Part shown: in pieces, positions 22,183 to 33,080 of the stretch
Layout of the letters: each line of letters opens with the position of its first letter
Numbering within the stretch: position 1 is the first letter of the stretch
Source of the DNA: Euleptes europaea
Lineage: Eukaryota; Chordata; Lepidosauria; Squamata; Sphaerodactylidae
Length of the DNA: 64,000 bases
Reading direction: 5' to 3'
Assembly: GCF_029931775.1 (NCBI RefSeq)
Contig: NC_079318.1
Coordinates: 73,877,614-73,941,613 of the forward strand
Position numbers and translations under genes: made by a program
The notes under the pieces: model-generated
Seen by the model: the letters and a program-made list of their open reading frames with translations, nothing else
Databases searched by the model: none
Told to the model about the DNA's origin: nothing

Positions 22183-22639
22183 GTTAAACATATGCTTTGG
22201 GCATGTCCAGTCATTCAGTTTTTCTGGGAAAAAGTTATTACTCATATCAATTTTGCATTAGGATGTTCACTGACTTTTGAGGATGCTTTTGTATTTTTAT
22301 ACTATTTGCCCGTCTCTTGGTGGCTAACTGATGGTCAATGAAAATGGACCTTACATGCCCTTACTACAGCTACAGTGGAAAGATAAAAGCCCACCTCTGG
22401 CAAATCAATGGATTGAGGACCTTTGAACTCTATCAATATTTGAATGCAGGGCATAATGATGGCAATCACACATGGACTTGTTTTTAGATATATGGGAACC
22501 ATTTATAGAAACTTACATGTAGATCTGCCACCAATGTTGTTATATTTTTGTCTATATGTATATCTTGTTTTTTCTTTTCTTTTAAAAAAATCTTATTTAG
22601 TTGTCCTTGTTTTTTCCTCTTTTAAAAATAAATACATAA

Positions 22640-23380
22640 AAATAAATACAAAAGAATATTTTTTAAAATGCTGTACACACAGGTTTCCCAGCTGTCCAGA
22701 GAAAAAATGTCCTGTTCCTTTAATGCAAGCTTAATGGGATATTATTTACCAGTTGATGTTGTTTACCTCCATGCCATGAAAAACTTCAGCTGCCTATTTC
22801 TCCCACATTAAGCCTCTTTTGAAGGAACAGAGCATTTTTAATCCAGATAGCTGGCGTTGCATAACTATATGCATTCTGTATGCATAACTATATGCATGTA
22901 ACTATATGCATAACGGGCTTCTCCTGGAAATCAGGAGAACCAAATTCTCCTGGGCTTGGTCCTGCCAGATCTGAGCAAAATGCAAGGAGTGTAGCTTCAC
23001 CATTCTACTTACGTTGTCTCTGTATGTGATCTAAGGGCAGGCGCGATGGTATCGGTGGTCAGCTTGTAATTACGTACAAGTACTTAGTTCAATTCTGATT
23101 GGAATAGAGACATTAAAGGAACAAGCAGCAGGTTCTTGATGCCCCCTAGTGGTGATTGCGTAAGAAAAACCACACATTTTTGCAGATATTGTACATGTAG
23201 CTGACTCACAGTGGGTCAGACCACTCTAGCCTCACATTCTCTCATACCGTATACATGTTCTGGTTACCAGTTTTTGTTTTTGTTTTAAAAATGGTATTAC
23301 AGAGCAAGCAAAATGATCAAAGGGTGGCTCACCTGCCCTGAAAGGAAAGGCTAAAATGTTGGGGGCTTTATAATTCAGAG
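22640..23380. other. no gene or classified repeat recognised
   Basis: It includes a short reiteration of 'cataactatatgcat' near 22860-22915. No coding support. Confidence 0.45.
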
Positions 23381-23520
23381 AAAAATATCACTAAGGGAGA
23401 CATAGAAGAGGTTTATAAAAATTATACATGGGATGAGGAGAACTTTGCCTTCCTCTTCCATAATATTAGAACATGGTGGCGCTCAATTAATCTTCCAAAG
23501 CTTAATGGCAGGAGAGAGAT
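23380..23520 (+). mobile_element. L3/CR1-like LINE fragment
   Basis: 'gagacatagaagaggtttat', 'cttccataatattagaacat' and 'cttaatggcaggagagag' parallel the copy at 19251-19380. Confidence 0.65.
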
Positions 23521-24615
23521 TTCCCATTTTATATTTATGGGGAGCCTTCTGCTTTGTGCTTCTCCTGGAAAACTTCTCAGGGGCAGCTCTGCTTCCTCCC
23601 TTTCCCTTTTTGTTTAAACAGGCTCCTCTTTTAATAATTTATCACTCCTGCCTGGAAACTTGTCCAACTTACTGCTGCCTGGTTAAAAAAAAATCTCTTT
23701 CTGCTCAAACCTGGATATTGCATGTCTGGATAGTTTCGCTGGGATCTACAGAGGAACCTTCCAAATCTTCTGGTCGCAAACACAGGTTAACCCATTTTTC
23801 CTCTTCTAATAAAAAGGTGAGGTAGGCCAGGCTGAGAGAGAGAATGACGGTTCCAAGTAACTGATGGTGGCCACTTGTTATTTCATGTCACAAGTCAGAT
23901 GTGACCTAGAGAGTTCCCAGGTCTTTCCTTTCCCCACAATACTACAGAAGCGCTCTGCTACCCATAAATGAGTTTCAACCACTTAAAAGGTCAGTTTGTT
24001 CGATACACCATTCAGTTCCAAGCCTGGCCACTGACCATTGTGAAAACATTCAGTGTGTGTGTGACAGTTACACATATTCCCAGTACCTCAGAGAAGATCT
24101 GCAAAACTCCACTGGTTTTCATCTGCTTTTTTGGCTTAGAAGGGATACTAAGGAACTTGGCAAGACAAGCATCACCTCTGCGGGCTGACTTCCGATTTCT
24201 GATATGGATTCTGTTGCATACAATGGAGTTCCTTCATACAGCAGGAGAGAACGGGCAGCTTCCTGTTATGAAAACATAGCCAGGAGTCTGACATTCAGCA
24301 AGCATATCTGGACATTGGTGCAATAAACAATACAGATTAAGATCTGCAGCAGAGAACACAATAGGACATCCCCTATCAATGAGACGGAGGAGCACTCGCT
24401 GTGACCCCAAACACGTGGATACTCTGCGAGCATTGTTTACAGTCAAGATTCTCACATCACCTTGTGGGATCAGAAACGACCTTCACACCCTTGAACAATT
24501 TTGTGTGGTTCCCTCTCCCCCTCCAAATTACCAGGAACAGCTTATAACTAGGGACAAAATGAGACCTGGTTTTCACATGCTGGGAAATAAAATGGTTAAA
24601 GTGAACTGGATCTAC
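23520..24615. other. intergenic sequence, nothing recognised
   Basis: About 1.1 kb with frames up to 136 residues, none with a domain or family motif. Confidence 0.45.
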
Positions 24616-25150
24616 AGTTGCCAGCTCCGAGTTGGGAAATACCTGGCGATTTTGGGGGTGGAGTCTGAGGAGGGTGGGGTTTGGCGAGGGGAGGGACTAG
24701 GGTTGCCAGGTCCCCCCTCCCAATCATCAGGAGGTTTTAGTGGGCGGAGCTGCAGTATCCATGTGCTCGTGGGTGCGTGCACGCGATGATGGCACTTCTG
24801 GTGTTACTTCCAGAAGCGCCGCATTGCCATGGCCAATTTAACACTCAAACCCCCAATTGTTTGGGGTTTGAGGGTTTAAACAGCCACAGCGATGCGGTGC
24901 TTCCGGAAGTAAAACCTGAAGTGCTGTCATTGCGTGCACACGCTTGCACGTGCACACAGCCCTGGCTCTGGAGCAGCTGGGTGGATTGGTGGGCAATTTC
25001 CTGCCAATATCACCCACCTGGCAACCCTAGAAGAGACTCCAATGCTATAGAGTCCAATTGCCAAAGTGGCCATTTTCTCTAGGGGAACGGATTTCTATCG
25101 CCTGGAGATCAGTTGTAATAGTGGGAGATCCCCAGCCACCAACTGGAGGT
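24616..25150. mobile_element. hAT-type MITE family A, split by a second MITE
   Basis: The left part 24616-24697 (gttgccagctcc, gggaaatacctgg, ggtggggtttggcgagggga) and right part 25038-25155 (caatgctatagagtccaatt, ggagatcagttgtaatagtg, aactggaggttg) form one family A copy once the inner element is excluded. Its own outer ends are worn. Confidence 0.75.
24698..25029. mobile_element. hAT-type MITE family B (332 bp) nested in family A
   Basis: It has the same ends as family A (TAGGGTTGCCA / TGGCAACCCTA) but an unrelated interior that is itself an imperfect inverted repeat: 'gatggcacttctggtgttac' against 'gtaaaacctgaagtgctgtc', and 'aacccccaattg' against 'tttggggttt'. The flanks ggagggac (24690-24697) and gaagagac (25030-25037) agree at 6 of 8 bases. 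Confidence 0.75.
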
Positions 25151-25317
25151 TGATGAACAAGAGCAAGCACTGATGGCGTTTTAAACAATATATAATTCAA
25201 ATTTTCAATAGACAATCACATAAATCACAAGTGTGCATACTGCAAATATCAATAATACAAGTACAGAGTCCCGAAAGTAGCAAGGAGCTTGAAGCAAAAA
25301 GCTGGCCACTCCGGCTA

Positions 25318-25499
25318 AAGCGATGTTGCAGGAAAACTCCAGGGTTTGGGGAGGGCAGGGTTTGGGGAGGGGACTTCAATGCCATAGAGTTCAATTGCCA
25401 AAGCAGCCATTTTTCTCCAGGTGATCTGATCTCTATCGGCTGGAGATCAGTTGAATTAGCAGGAGATCTCCTGCTACTACCTGGCAGTTGACAACCCTA
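25318..25499. mobile_element. hAT-type MITE family A, 5' end missing
   Basis: 'ggcagggtttggggagggga', 'ctccaggtgatctgatctct' and 'cagttgacaaccctag' match family A. It ends where a SINE tail and (AC)n begin. Confidence 0.75.
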
Positions 25500-25522
25500 G
25501 TCGGAAGCAACTTGAAGGCACT

Positions 25523-25553
<31 letters not shown>
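25500..25553 (+). repeat. Bov-B-type SINE tail and (AC)n microsatellite
   Basis: 'gtcggaagcaacttgaaggc' plus a run of about 14 AC units is the terminal part of the 5S/Sauria SINE tail. Confidence 0.75.
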
Positions 25554-25555
<2 letters not shown>

Positions 25556-25562
25556 GAACCTA

Positions 25563-26022
25563 GATGAAGCAACATGATTAACATACTTTAATTATGTTGA
25601 AGTGGGCCAAATCTGCATGGACACAATAGTCTGGGTGAGGGAACATAGCTCCTGAAACAGGATGGCAAATTAATGACCTGAGTGCCCTGCTTGATTAAAA
25701 AGAAAAGAGGAAACAGCAGCGTCCTTGGGCTGGGCAGACACCTCTGGGATATGTCAGGGTATTGGATGATGCCTCCAATGTTGAAACATCTTTTGTTATT
25801 GAGAAGGACCTGCCACTGAGCTGGGAGAGATTGCGCTTGTTCTGCTTTCCTTCGTCCCTAGGAAATTCCAATGTCATGGCTGAACCCAGTTGCCTTATGA
25901 GACTCCCCATTTCAGATCGCCTGGCAGTTAGTTGTTTTAATAGGCTCCCTTTTTTTACAGACTAAGTCCAAAATAAGAGGAGAACCCTACTATCTATTAG
26001 GTCTCGGCTGAAGGAAGGGGCA
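25563..26022. repeat. unclassified ~460 bp repeat, copy 1 of an inverted pair
   Basis: It is similar along most of its length to the complement of 54510-55015. Shared blocks include 'ctgagctgggagagattgcg', 'gaaattccaatgtcatggct' and 'gccttatgagactccccatt'. The family was not recognised. Confidence 0.7.
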
Positions 26023-26290
26023 GGATCCTCACATTTTCCAAAGCAAGACAGGGTTATTAATATCTATGTCCCAGCTAGCTCTCTTGATTCTATCTCCCTA
26101 GTGTAACCAAGAAATAAAACCCAGGATTCATTGAAAGTCCATGAAAAACTATGAGGGAGGAAGGTACAGTTTGAAAATCCACCCCCAAAATCATCCCCAT
26201 AGATTCTCTAAATTCTTAGGCACTTGAGTGGGCCTATTTTCCTAGCCCATTTCCCCTTAACCAGCTCTCTCAACAGCCCCTCATTCTGAA

Positions 26291-26580
26291 GTAAGAACAT
26301 AAGAAGAGCCTTGCTGGATCAGACCAGTGGTCCATCTAGTCCAGCATTCTGTCTCATACTGGCCAACCAGTTTCTCTGGAACAGGTCAGAGGCCAAGGCC
26401 TTCCCCTGATGTTGCCTCCTGGCTCTGGGATTCAGAAGCTGACTTTAGTTCCCTTTAGTCACCGTGGCTAGTAGACGCTGATATCCTCCATTAATCTATC
26501 TAATCCCCTTTTAAAGCTGTCTATGCCTGTGGCCATCATTATATCCTCTGGAAGAGAATTCCACATTTTAATCACTCTCT
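26291..26580 (-). mobile_element. L3/CR1-like LINE 3' end, first part of a split copy
   Basis: The forward sequence 'tgctggatcagaccagtggt', 'ggccttcccctgatgttgcc' and 'agagaattccacattttaat' is the complement of the L3-like 3' end. It breaks off at 26580 and appears to resume at about 27911 ('atgtaaagaagtagga'). Confidence 0.75.
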
Positions 26581-27905
26581 GGTCATTTTTTCATGGAGGT
26601 TTGCTGCGGTTTCACTGTTGTTTTGCCGAGCTGCTAATTTTTGATTTTTCATGGATTTTCCGGATTTGAGCACAAAATTCGCTTCATCCCTGTTTTGGCG
26701 CGATCTTTGAGTTTGCTCCACCCTTTCTGTTGCAGAGTTCCATGAAAAACTCCCTGGATTCGGATCTATTCTCCCCGCCCATGCAGGCAAATGTCTCCTC
26801 CCATTCCCGTGACTCCCCATCCCCGCGAACGGTGATTGGACAAGGCGCGCAAGCCAGGGGCCTTCTTTCCTCTCCCCCCCCCCCATGCACACGTGCCGGA
26901 TAGGGACTGGCATCCCCAACCTGGTAAAAGAATAGAACAAAGGAACTATGGATATCTTGGAAAAGGGGGAGAGCAATGTGTGCGGATTGGCATGCTGTGA
27001 TGGGGAGGGAAGGGAGAGTGTTTGGTCATTTATGCATGGGAGGTTTTGCCTTGGGTTTGCCACTCTTTAGATGCACATTTCCCCATCCAAATTCTAAAAA
27101 CTCTGCTTTGGGGGCTTATTGGTGAGTTTTGAGAATTCAGATGGGGAAAATGTGAATCCTGAGAGCAGCAAATTCAAGGCAAAACTCCCTCCCGTCACCC
27201 TTCTGAAGAGGGGCAGCCAGTCTGCTCTGGGTCTCCCTCCTCTCTCTCCCGATGCACTAGTGCTGGATCGGGCCCGGCGCACAAGCCAGGGGCCTTCTTT
27301 CCTTCCCCGCCCCCCCCCCATGCACATGGGCCAGATCGGGACCGGCATGCCAGCCAGGAGCCCTCCGTCCTCTCTCTCCCGATGCACTGGGGCCGGATCA
27401 GGGCCAGCGTGCAAGCCAGGGGCCTTCCCTCCTCTCTCCCCTGATGCATCCTGTGCATCCCCAACCTGGTAAAAGAATAGAACAAAGGAACTATGGAAAT
27501 CTTGGAAATGGGGGAGAGCAATGTGCGCAAATCGGCATGCTGCAAAGGGAAGGGAAGGGGGAGTTTGGCCATTTACTGTATTTTTCGCTCCATAAGACGC
27601 ACCTGACTATAAGACGCACCTAGTTTTTAGAGGAGGAAAGCAAGAAAAAATATATTCTGTGTCCCGCAATGGACCCCCCGGCAGGGATCGCGGAGTTGGG
27701 GCGGAGTTGGGGGCGGGCATAAACAATGAGCTTGTTGGAAGGGGAGGCCTCCAGCAAAGGGGACAGACCAAACCGTTGTCAAATACAACGTGCTTTGTTC
27801 CCATGAAAAACCAAAACTATGTCGGGATTGCTCATGAAAAAAATTTTTAAATCGCTTTTTTTTGCTCCATGGCAAGAGAGCAGCGAAATTGTCCATGAAA
27901 AGTTG
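26581..27905. mobile_element. ~1.3 kb composite repeat block inserted in the L3-like LINE
   Basis: The edges ggtcattttttcatgga and the complement of tccatgaaaagttggcc look like imperfect terminal inverted repeats. Inside, a block beginning catccccaacctggtaaaag is present at 26911 and again at 27456. Between the copies are tandem GC-rich units ('aagccaggggccttc' at about 26850, 27290 and 27415). A 'ccataagacgcacc' doublet follows at 27590-27620. The 163- and 125-residue frames here follow the tandem units and are not believed. Confidence 0.5.
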
Positions 27906-27909
27906 GCCC

Positions 27910-28131
27910 CTATGTAAAGAAGTAGGAGTTGACATGAATGCTGAACTTAATATTGCGGTCACTGTTCCTAATTGGTGCACCAACCTCTACAACTTTCACC
28001 AGGTCTTGAGCCCCACTCAGAACCAAGTCCAGAATCACTACCCCTCTGGTTGGCTCTGTGATTATCTGTTCCAGTGTACAGTCATTTATGATGCGTTGGC
28101 ATCTCGTTTCTACAGCATGACTTGAGCACAT
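27910..28131 (-). mobile_element. CR1/L3 LINE endonuclease-domain fragment
   Basis: The - strand reads LEQIITEPTRGVVILDLVLS, DLVKVVEVGAPIRNSDRN and IKFSIHVN, which match the end of a CR1-type apurinic endonuclease domain (TEPTRG.. LDLVL .. NSDHN). It implies an internally deleted or rearranged LINE next to the L3 3' fragment. Confidence 0.75.
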
Positions 28132-28271
28132 GTTTACTTAGTCAATGTGAGCACAGTTGGCCCTTACCAGGCCACTTTTGAAAGGTGGCCTTTTCTTTTG
28201 CTTAATAAACACAATGGTGTTTTCCCGCATAACTGGGGAATGAATCCCCCTACCTTTATACTACCACTGTG

Positions 28272-28490
28272 GGAGGGGCTGTGGCTCAGTGGTAGAGCAT
28301 CTGCTTGGCATGCAGAAGGTCCCAGGTTCAATCCCCGGCATCTCCAGTTAAAGGAACCAGGCAAGTAGGTGATGTGAAAGACCTCTACCTGAGACCCTGG
28401 AGAGCCGCTGCTGGTCTGAGTAGACAATACTGACTTTGATGGACCAAGGGTCTGATACAGTATAAGGCAGCTTCATGCGAGTTCATGTGA
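28272..28490 (+). repeat. Ala-tRNA-like SINE, best copy
   Basis: The head has an A-box (tggctcagtgg), an anticodon-arm-like 'ttggcatgcagaag' and a B-box (ggttcaatccc), close to tRNA-Ala. The body and tail end 'ggcagcttcatgcgagttca'. The tail resembles the LINE 3' ends nearby. Because of the attached body it is a SINE, not a tRNA gene. Confidence 0.88.
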
Positions 28491-29640
28491 CCAGATGGGT
28501 ATTACAATGAAGCTGTGAACATTTATCCAGATGCAAGTGTACATCTGCATGGTTATGATTCTATTATTCTATGATTCTATGGTTCTTTGATGGGCTTACA
28601 TCTCACCTGGTTACTGTTTTATGACGGCGATTTTATGTTTTCTGCTGGAATTGTTTTATTACTATTTTACGTCTAATGCTGTCTATGTGCTGCTTGCCTT
28701 TGTGAGTTTGTTGCCCATTTTATTAATGAGTTCCTAATTTACTTTTTTGTTTTATTCTTAGGATTTTGTTGTTGAATGGTTGAATTTTTACTTTGTCGGC
28801 CACTTTGAGCAGGTCTCTGGAAAAACAGCATATACATGTTCTAACTAATGGCACGATCTCCCTTGCTAGATCCTTTGCAATAACAGGTGAAGGAGAGATA
28901 AACACAAATGCCTAGGAATGGGCTGTGGTGTCCCTGTATTCATACAATACATGTGTAAGAACCTGCATCTTCCTTTCATATTGGATGTGTTTACCGCAGG
29001 AAACTCGGGTGGAACCCGGCTGTCACATGAAGTGTGAAACAGCATCCGAGTATTTACTGTAATGCCATTTATGCTTTTGGAAGGGAAGCAGGATTTGCCG
29101 GGCACAATCTGAAAAGTGGGGGGGGGCGAAGAGTTGACAAGTTTCACACAATCGCAACATCTTTCACTAGAAAATAATAACCGCCACCATCATAAATTCA
29201 CTGGGGAGCACGGTTTCAAAAATAACACTCTGTGGCTAAGGATTTGGAAGCAGTGGTGATGTCGCCTGGCATAGAATGAAGTGGCCACAACCTGTATTTT
29301 CTGTCATGAATGAGCAGAGAAGTACCAAGGAGGGGAAGAGGAAACCCCTAATGTAGTCTTGAATAGACCTGTGAAAGGGGATAATAAAAGTTGTCTTGGA
29401 TTTCCTTTCACAGCAGGTGCTTCCTTAGTCTTTCTATTCATTCATACTTTGGGTAGGCAGAAGTTGCCAGGATTTCCCCCCCCCCCAAAAGCTAGGCCAC
29501 GTTTCACTGATCTGAGAGAGAAGGGAATTTAGTCACTTGGCTCTGCCTTCTAAACACATGGATCAAGTAATGATGGTACCTTTCATCATCTATAAATGGG
29601 TATGAACAGAATTCATATCTAATACTAGAATACATCCCCT
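28490..29640. other. intergenic; CR1-type (attctatg)n end and L2-like tail remnants
   Basis: 'gattctattattctatgatt' at 28556-28582 is a CR1-type tail. 28620-28830 ('gttttattactattttacgt', 'cggccactttgagcaggt') resembles an L2 3' end. The rest is unrecognised. Confidence 0.45.
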
Positions 29641-29649
29641 GTATGTACC

Positions 29650-29885
29650 TGTTTGTATGCCATCAAGTCACAGCTAACTCATGGCAACCCCGTAGGATTT
29701 TCAAGGCAAGAGACGTTCAGAGGTGGTTTGCCATCGCCTGCCTCTGCATGGGCTGAGAGAGTCCTGAGAGAACTGTGACTGGCCCAAGGACACCCAGCAG
29801 GCTTCATGTGGAGGAATGGGGAATCAAACCCCGTTCTCCAGATTCGAGTCCACCGAGTCTTAACCACTACACCACGCTGGCTCTC
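29650..29885 (-). repeat. tRNA-derived Sauria-like SINE with Bov-B-type tail
   Basis: The complement carries the 'gccatcaagtcacagctaac' tail at the left and a tRNA-like head at the right ('cttaaccactacaccacgct'), giving head, body and tail in one element. Confidence 0.85.
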
Positions 29886-29924
29886 ATTCTTTACCTAATT
29901 GGCTCTTATTCTTGTCACTGCTGT

Positions 29925-30430
29925 TTCCTTTGATTTGATAACATACAGGCCTGAGTACTGAAATGCATTATTTGCATTCGGAAACATCAGCGGATCCAAA
30001 ATATAGCAGCCAAGCTACTGACTGGAGCTGGTAACTGGCAATTCATTTCACCAGTACTGAAAGAGCCTCCTTGGCTCTGTTTGTTTCCAAGCTCAAGTCT
30101 AAGTGCTGGCTTCAACTTATAATATCTTAAATGGTCTGAGGTCAGGATATCTTAATTCATTCATGTGCTTGCACAATTCAGTTGCTTTCTGTGCTTCCTT
30201 TCTATTCAGCGGGCACCCAATGTAGCTCACAATTAACAATATCAAAGGCAATAATCAATAAAAAGATTAGAAAACCTCAGCCATAAAATGATGTTTACTC
30301 AAAGGCCTAATGAAATAAGTATGCTTTCAAGAAAGACCTGTACTTCTTTTGGGAAGGGTCTTCTTCAGCTTAGGGGAGGTAACCCAGAGAACCCTATAAG
30401 GTCTCAAAAATCTGTTCAATTCTAGACTGC
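29925..30430 (+). mobile_element. L2 LINE fragment
   Basis: 'aaaatatagcagccaagcta' and 'gactggagctggtaactggc' correspond to an L2 ORF2 C-terminus (IQNIAAKLLTGAGN). It is followed by 'tttcaagaaagacctgtact'-type 3' sequence. Degraded. Confidence 0.65.
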
Positions 30431-30439
30431 CAGGAGTTA

Positions 30440-30850
30440 CAGTTGCAGGAGGAAAAATGGAAATGGATTGATGGAAAAATACAAAGATGGTAAAAGGACT
30501 TCAACCAAGAAATCAGAAGATTGAGACTGGAAAGGGCAGCCATGAAGGAGCTAGAAAAAGTTCTTTAAAAAAAAGATTCTTAAGTGTAAGGATGTGTTAC
30601 TAGCAACCAAGATTAAGATAATTCATACCATAGTATTCCCCATTACTATGTATGGATGTGAAAGTTGGACAGTGAAGAAAGCTGACAGGAAAAAAGTTGA
30701 TTCATTTGAAATGTAGTGTTGGAAATGTTTTATGGATACTGTGGATCGCCAAAAGGATCCATAATTTGGTGCTAGATCAAATCAAGCCAGAACTCTTCCT
30801 AGAAGTTAAAATGACTAAACTGAGGATATCATACTTTGGTTTATTTAGTT
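30440..30850 (+). mobile_element. Bov-B (RTE) LINE fragment
   Basis: Translation gives KIIHTIVFPITMYGCESWTV, KKADRKKVDSFEM and CWKCFMDTVDRQKD, the C-terminal signature of RTE/Bov-B ORF2 (FPVVMYGCESWT.. WTARR). Stops and frame breaks are present. This is the LINE type whose 3' end the 5S and Sauria SINEs imitate. Confidence 0.85.
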
Positions 30851-30959
30851 TATTTATTTAGAAAATTAATATGGTCAATGTCTAGTTTCCAACCATGGCC
30901 AGCCTGAGGCTTCTCAGCCCCCCCCCCCCACTGGTACCCACAGATATACTGCATCTGAA

Positions 30960-31080
30960 CTTGGAGGTTCCATTTATCTATCTTGGCTACTGGCTCTTGA
31001 CAGATCTATCCTTCATAAATTTGGGCAATCCCCTTTTAACACCAGATAAACTAGAGCCTATCACCATACCCATGTGACCC
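30960..31080. mobile_element. possible L3/CR1-like fragment
   Basis: 'gatctatccttcataaattt' followed by 'ccccttttaacacc' parallels the 3' region at 37860-37900 and 26500. Very short. Confidence 0.4.
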
Positions 31081-31384
31081 AACAGTTCCAGATGTGTATG
31101 ACAGAAGAGGGGAAGTCTGGCCAAGATAGATGAACCAGCTGTTGCCATGTAGTTTAATGATCTAAGTTCCCAATGTTTATTTGAAATATTTTCATAGACA
31201 ATGCAGTACACATAAACATGGTAATTTGGAATCAGCAGTACCATTATTTAAAATGAAACAAGACAAGAATCAGAATATCTGAATGTCTTTTGAAATACCG
31301 TAAATGGGCTGTACACATCCCCTCTGAAAGGCAGTGAGAGAAGAAGAGCTCTGGGCCTCCTCAGGGAGCTCATAGACCATTAGA

Positions 31385-31640
31385 GAGAACTAAGAATAGC
31401 CTTTCTGAATCAGACTAAGGAACCATCTAGTCTAGCATCCCACTTCACACAGGGGAAAGACAGATGCCCTTGAAAGCCCACAGGCAGGGCATGACTGTGG
31501 TAGTTCTCCCCTGCTGTTTGCCCCTCAGAAAATGGTAGTCAGAGGTACACTGCCTTGGATCCTGGAGGTTCCATTGACTTATCATGGGCAACAGCAATTA
31601 ATGGGGTCTTTTTTCAATAAATTGTCTAATCCATTTTGAT
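31385..31640 (-). mobile_element. L3/CR1-like LINE 3' fragment
   Basis: 'gaatcagactaaggaaccat', 'tctagcatcccacttcacac' and 'attgtctaatccattttgat' follow the complement of the L3-like 3' end. Strongly diverged. Confidence 0.6.
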
Positions 31641-32600
31641 AATGTCTAATCCAGAGTCTGTCACAATTATTGAGGATGTTGTTGAGGTTTTCTTTTTCTT
31701 CACTTTTGTTTTGCAAGAGGAGGGAAAAAAATTAAAGACAAAGATGAGAAAGGCCGGGGTGTCCGTGCAGATGTTGTCTGGAGAAGGTGAGATTCCCACA
31801 CTGAGTAGGAAATGGTGCGCCTTTTGTGGAACCCTGAACTCAAGGAAGCGGCAGCCAGTTGGATTCTCAGAGGCAGCCTCGGTGGAGATGAAGGTAGAAG
31901 GGAGCTGAGGAGGCATCTATTCTTGGAGAAAAGAAAAGGGGGGATGGCAGGAGAAGGGGGGGATTTATTGTGAGTCTTTGTTTACGCCCGGACCTGAATG
32001 AATCAAATGACCTTGTTTATTGTCAGAAGCATGAATGAATAGCAAGGTGCAGGGGAAGACGAGAGATGGAGGGGGGGGCCCAAGTTCATTATGTTGTTAT
32101 TATTATTGTTAATTCACAACTTTTTCTTTCCTCCCCATCATATTTTTGCCAAAAAGAAAAAGAAAAAATAGAAAAAGAAAAGGCGGACTGCTAGCTCTTT
32201 CTCCATCCACCTCTGTAGCAGGCTGCGAATCCAAAAGTCAAATATGTTGACTTGGCACATTTTTATAGCATTCCGAGTGGCATAAGGTCTCGCTCCGCAA
32301 GAGCCAGCATTTTCTCGCAGACGGAGCAAGTCTGTGTCCAAATCATGGTTTACCGGATGGCTACGGCTGTTTGCCTGCGTTGCACCTCAGTTACCCATCT
32401 GTGAAATGGGAATGTGGTAGGAAAACTTTGCACAGGTCCAGGATGGGTCTGTGAAGGCTAGACGGTCTCAGGGCGGGCATAAGCAGAAAGATGGGATTGA
32501 AAGAAGCTGCATCTTGAATGCAAGCTGTTTTATACCAATAAGCAGCACAAATAGTGGCCTGAGGCTGATCCACACATGCAGCAGTAAACAGGGGTAAAGA
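31640..32600. other. intergenic; no gene recognised, possible MIR-like scrap
   Basis: 'cctcagttacccatctgtga' near 32387 is the phrase typical of MIR-type CORE-SINEs. The rest, including a 90-residue frame at 31636-31908, has no family signature. Confidence 0.4.
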
Positions 32601-32810
32601 TAGGGTTCCCAGCTCCGGGTTGGGAAATACCTGGAGATTTTGGAGGTGGAGCCTGAGGAGGGCAGGGTTTGGAGAGGGGAGGGACTTCAATGCCATAGAG
32701 TCCAGTTGCCAAAGCAGTCATTTTTCTCCAGGTGATCTGATCTCTGTCGCCTGGAGATCTATTATAATAGCGGGAGATCTCCAGCCACCACCTGGAGATT
32801 GGCAAACCTA
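32601..32810. mobile_element. hAT-type MITE family A with perfect 8-bp target duplication
   Basis: It runs TAGGGTTCCCA to TTGGCAAACCTA, 210 bp, flanked by ggtaaaga at 32593-32600 and 32811-32818. Confidence 0.92.
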
Positions 32811-32819
32811 GGTAAAGAG

Positions 32820-33080
32820 GTGGCATAATGGACTGTACCACTTTGGGCTGCTGATAAGTCTAGTAAGAGCAGCACACAAGCACAGCCCTTGTCTCCATTT
32901 AAATGGAGGTCACCAGTGAAGGCCCCCAGCACCCTCTGTCCCGTAACCTGGCTGGAAACCAAACCAAGGGCAGATGATTTACCCAGGAAGACCTGGAGTT
33001 GCTCCGCAACCACTTTTTCTATCATCTTGCTCAGGACGAGCAAAATGTGGTTGTCCACAACTACGGTGAAGAGATATGGT
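32820..33080 (-). mobile_element. probable L2-type LINE fragment
   Basis: The forward text 'ggcagatgatttacccagga' and 'ctttttctatcatcttgctc' is the complement of L2 sequence common in amniotes. The assignment is from memory of the family. Confidence 0.45.

Larger units (their letters stand above)
18860..22640 (+). mobile_element. L1 LINE fossil (ORF2), heavily decayed and multiply interrupted
   Basis: Pieces in order along the + strand: end of the endonuclease domain (NVSLLNKETFKNQMTAEL, near 19115-19180); a linker and reverse-transcriptase start (19800-20460, with NNGKSLGPDGLPNE and LCTDKIKAAIMNIN); reverse-transcriptase core (20574-21010, with LNRNVDAKILTAILDNRL-like text, ADQVGFIRGRQ, and RQGCPLSPLIF near 20965-20995); C-terminal part (21176-21427, LPFNEGGFGFPDLHLYHQAC); and the Cys/His end (22170-22340, TVKHMLWACPVIQFFW). 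The segment with the catalytic YADD-type box is missing between 21000 and 21176, and stops and frameshifts are frequent. Insertions: L3-like LINE 19211-19742, CR1 tail 20468-20550, short LINE end 21078-21162, MITE 22033-22182. Confidence 0.85.

Noticed and set aside
26572-27063. 163-residue open frame on the - strand (and a 125-residue one at 27195-27572)
   Set aside because: Both follow GC-rich tandem units in a repeat block; the translations only mirror the repeat.
28272-28345. Possible tRNA-Ala gene
   Set aside because: The A and B boxes are good, but a SINE body follows directly and the same composite recurs at 15605, 39727 and elsewhere.
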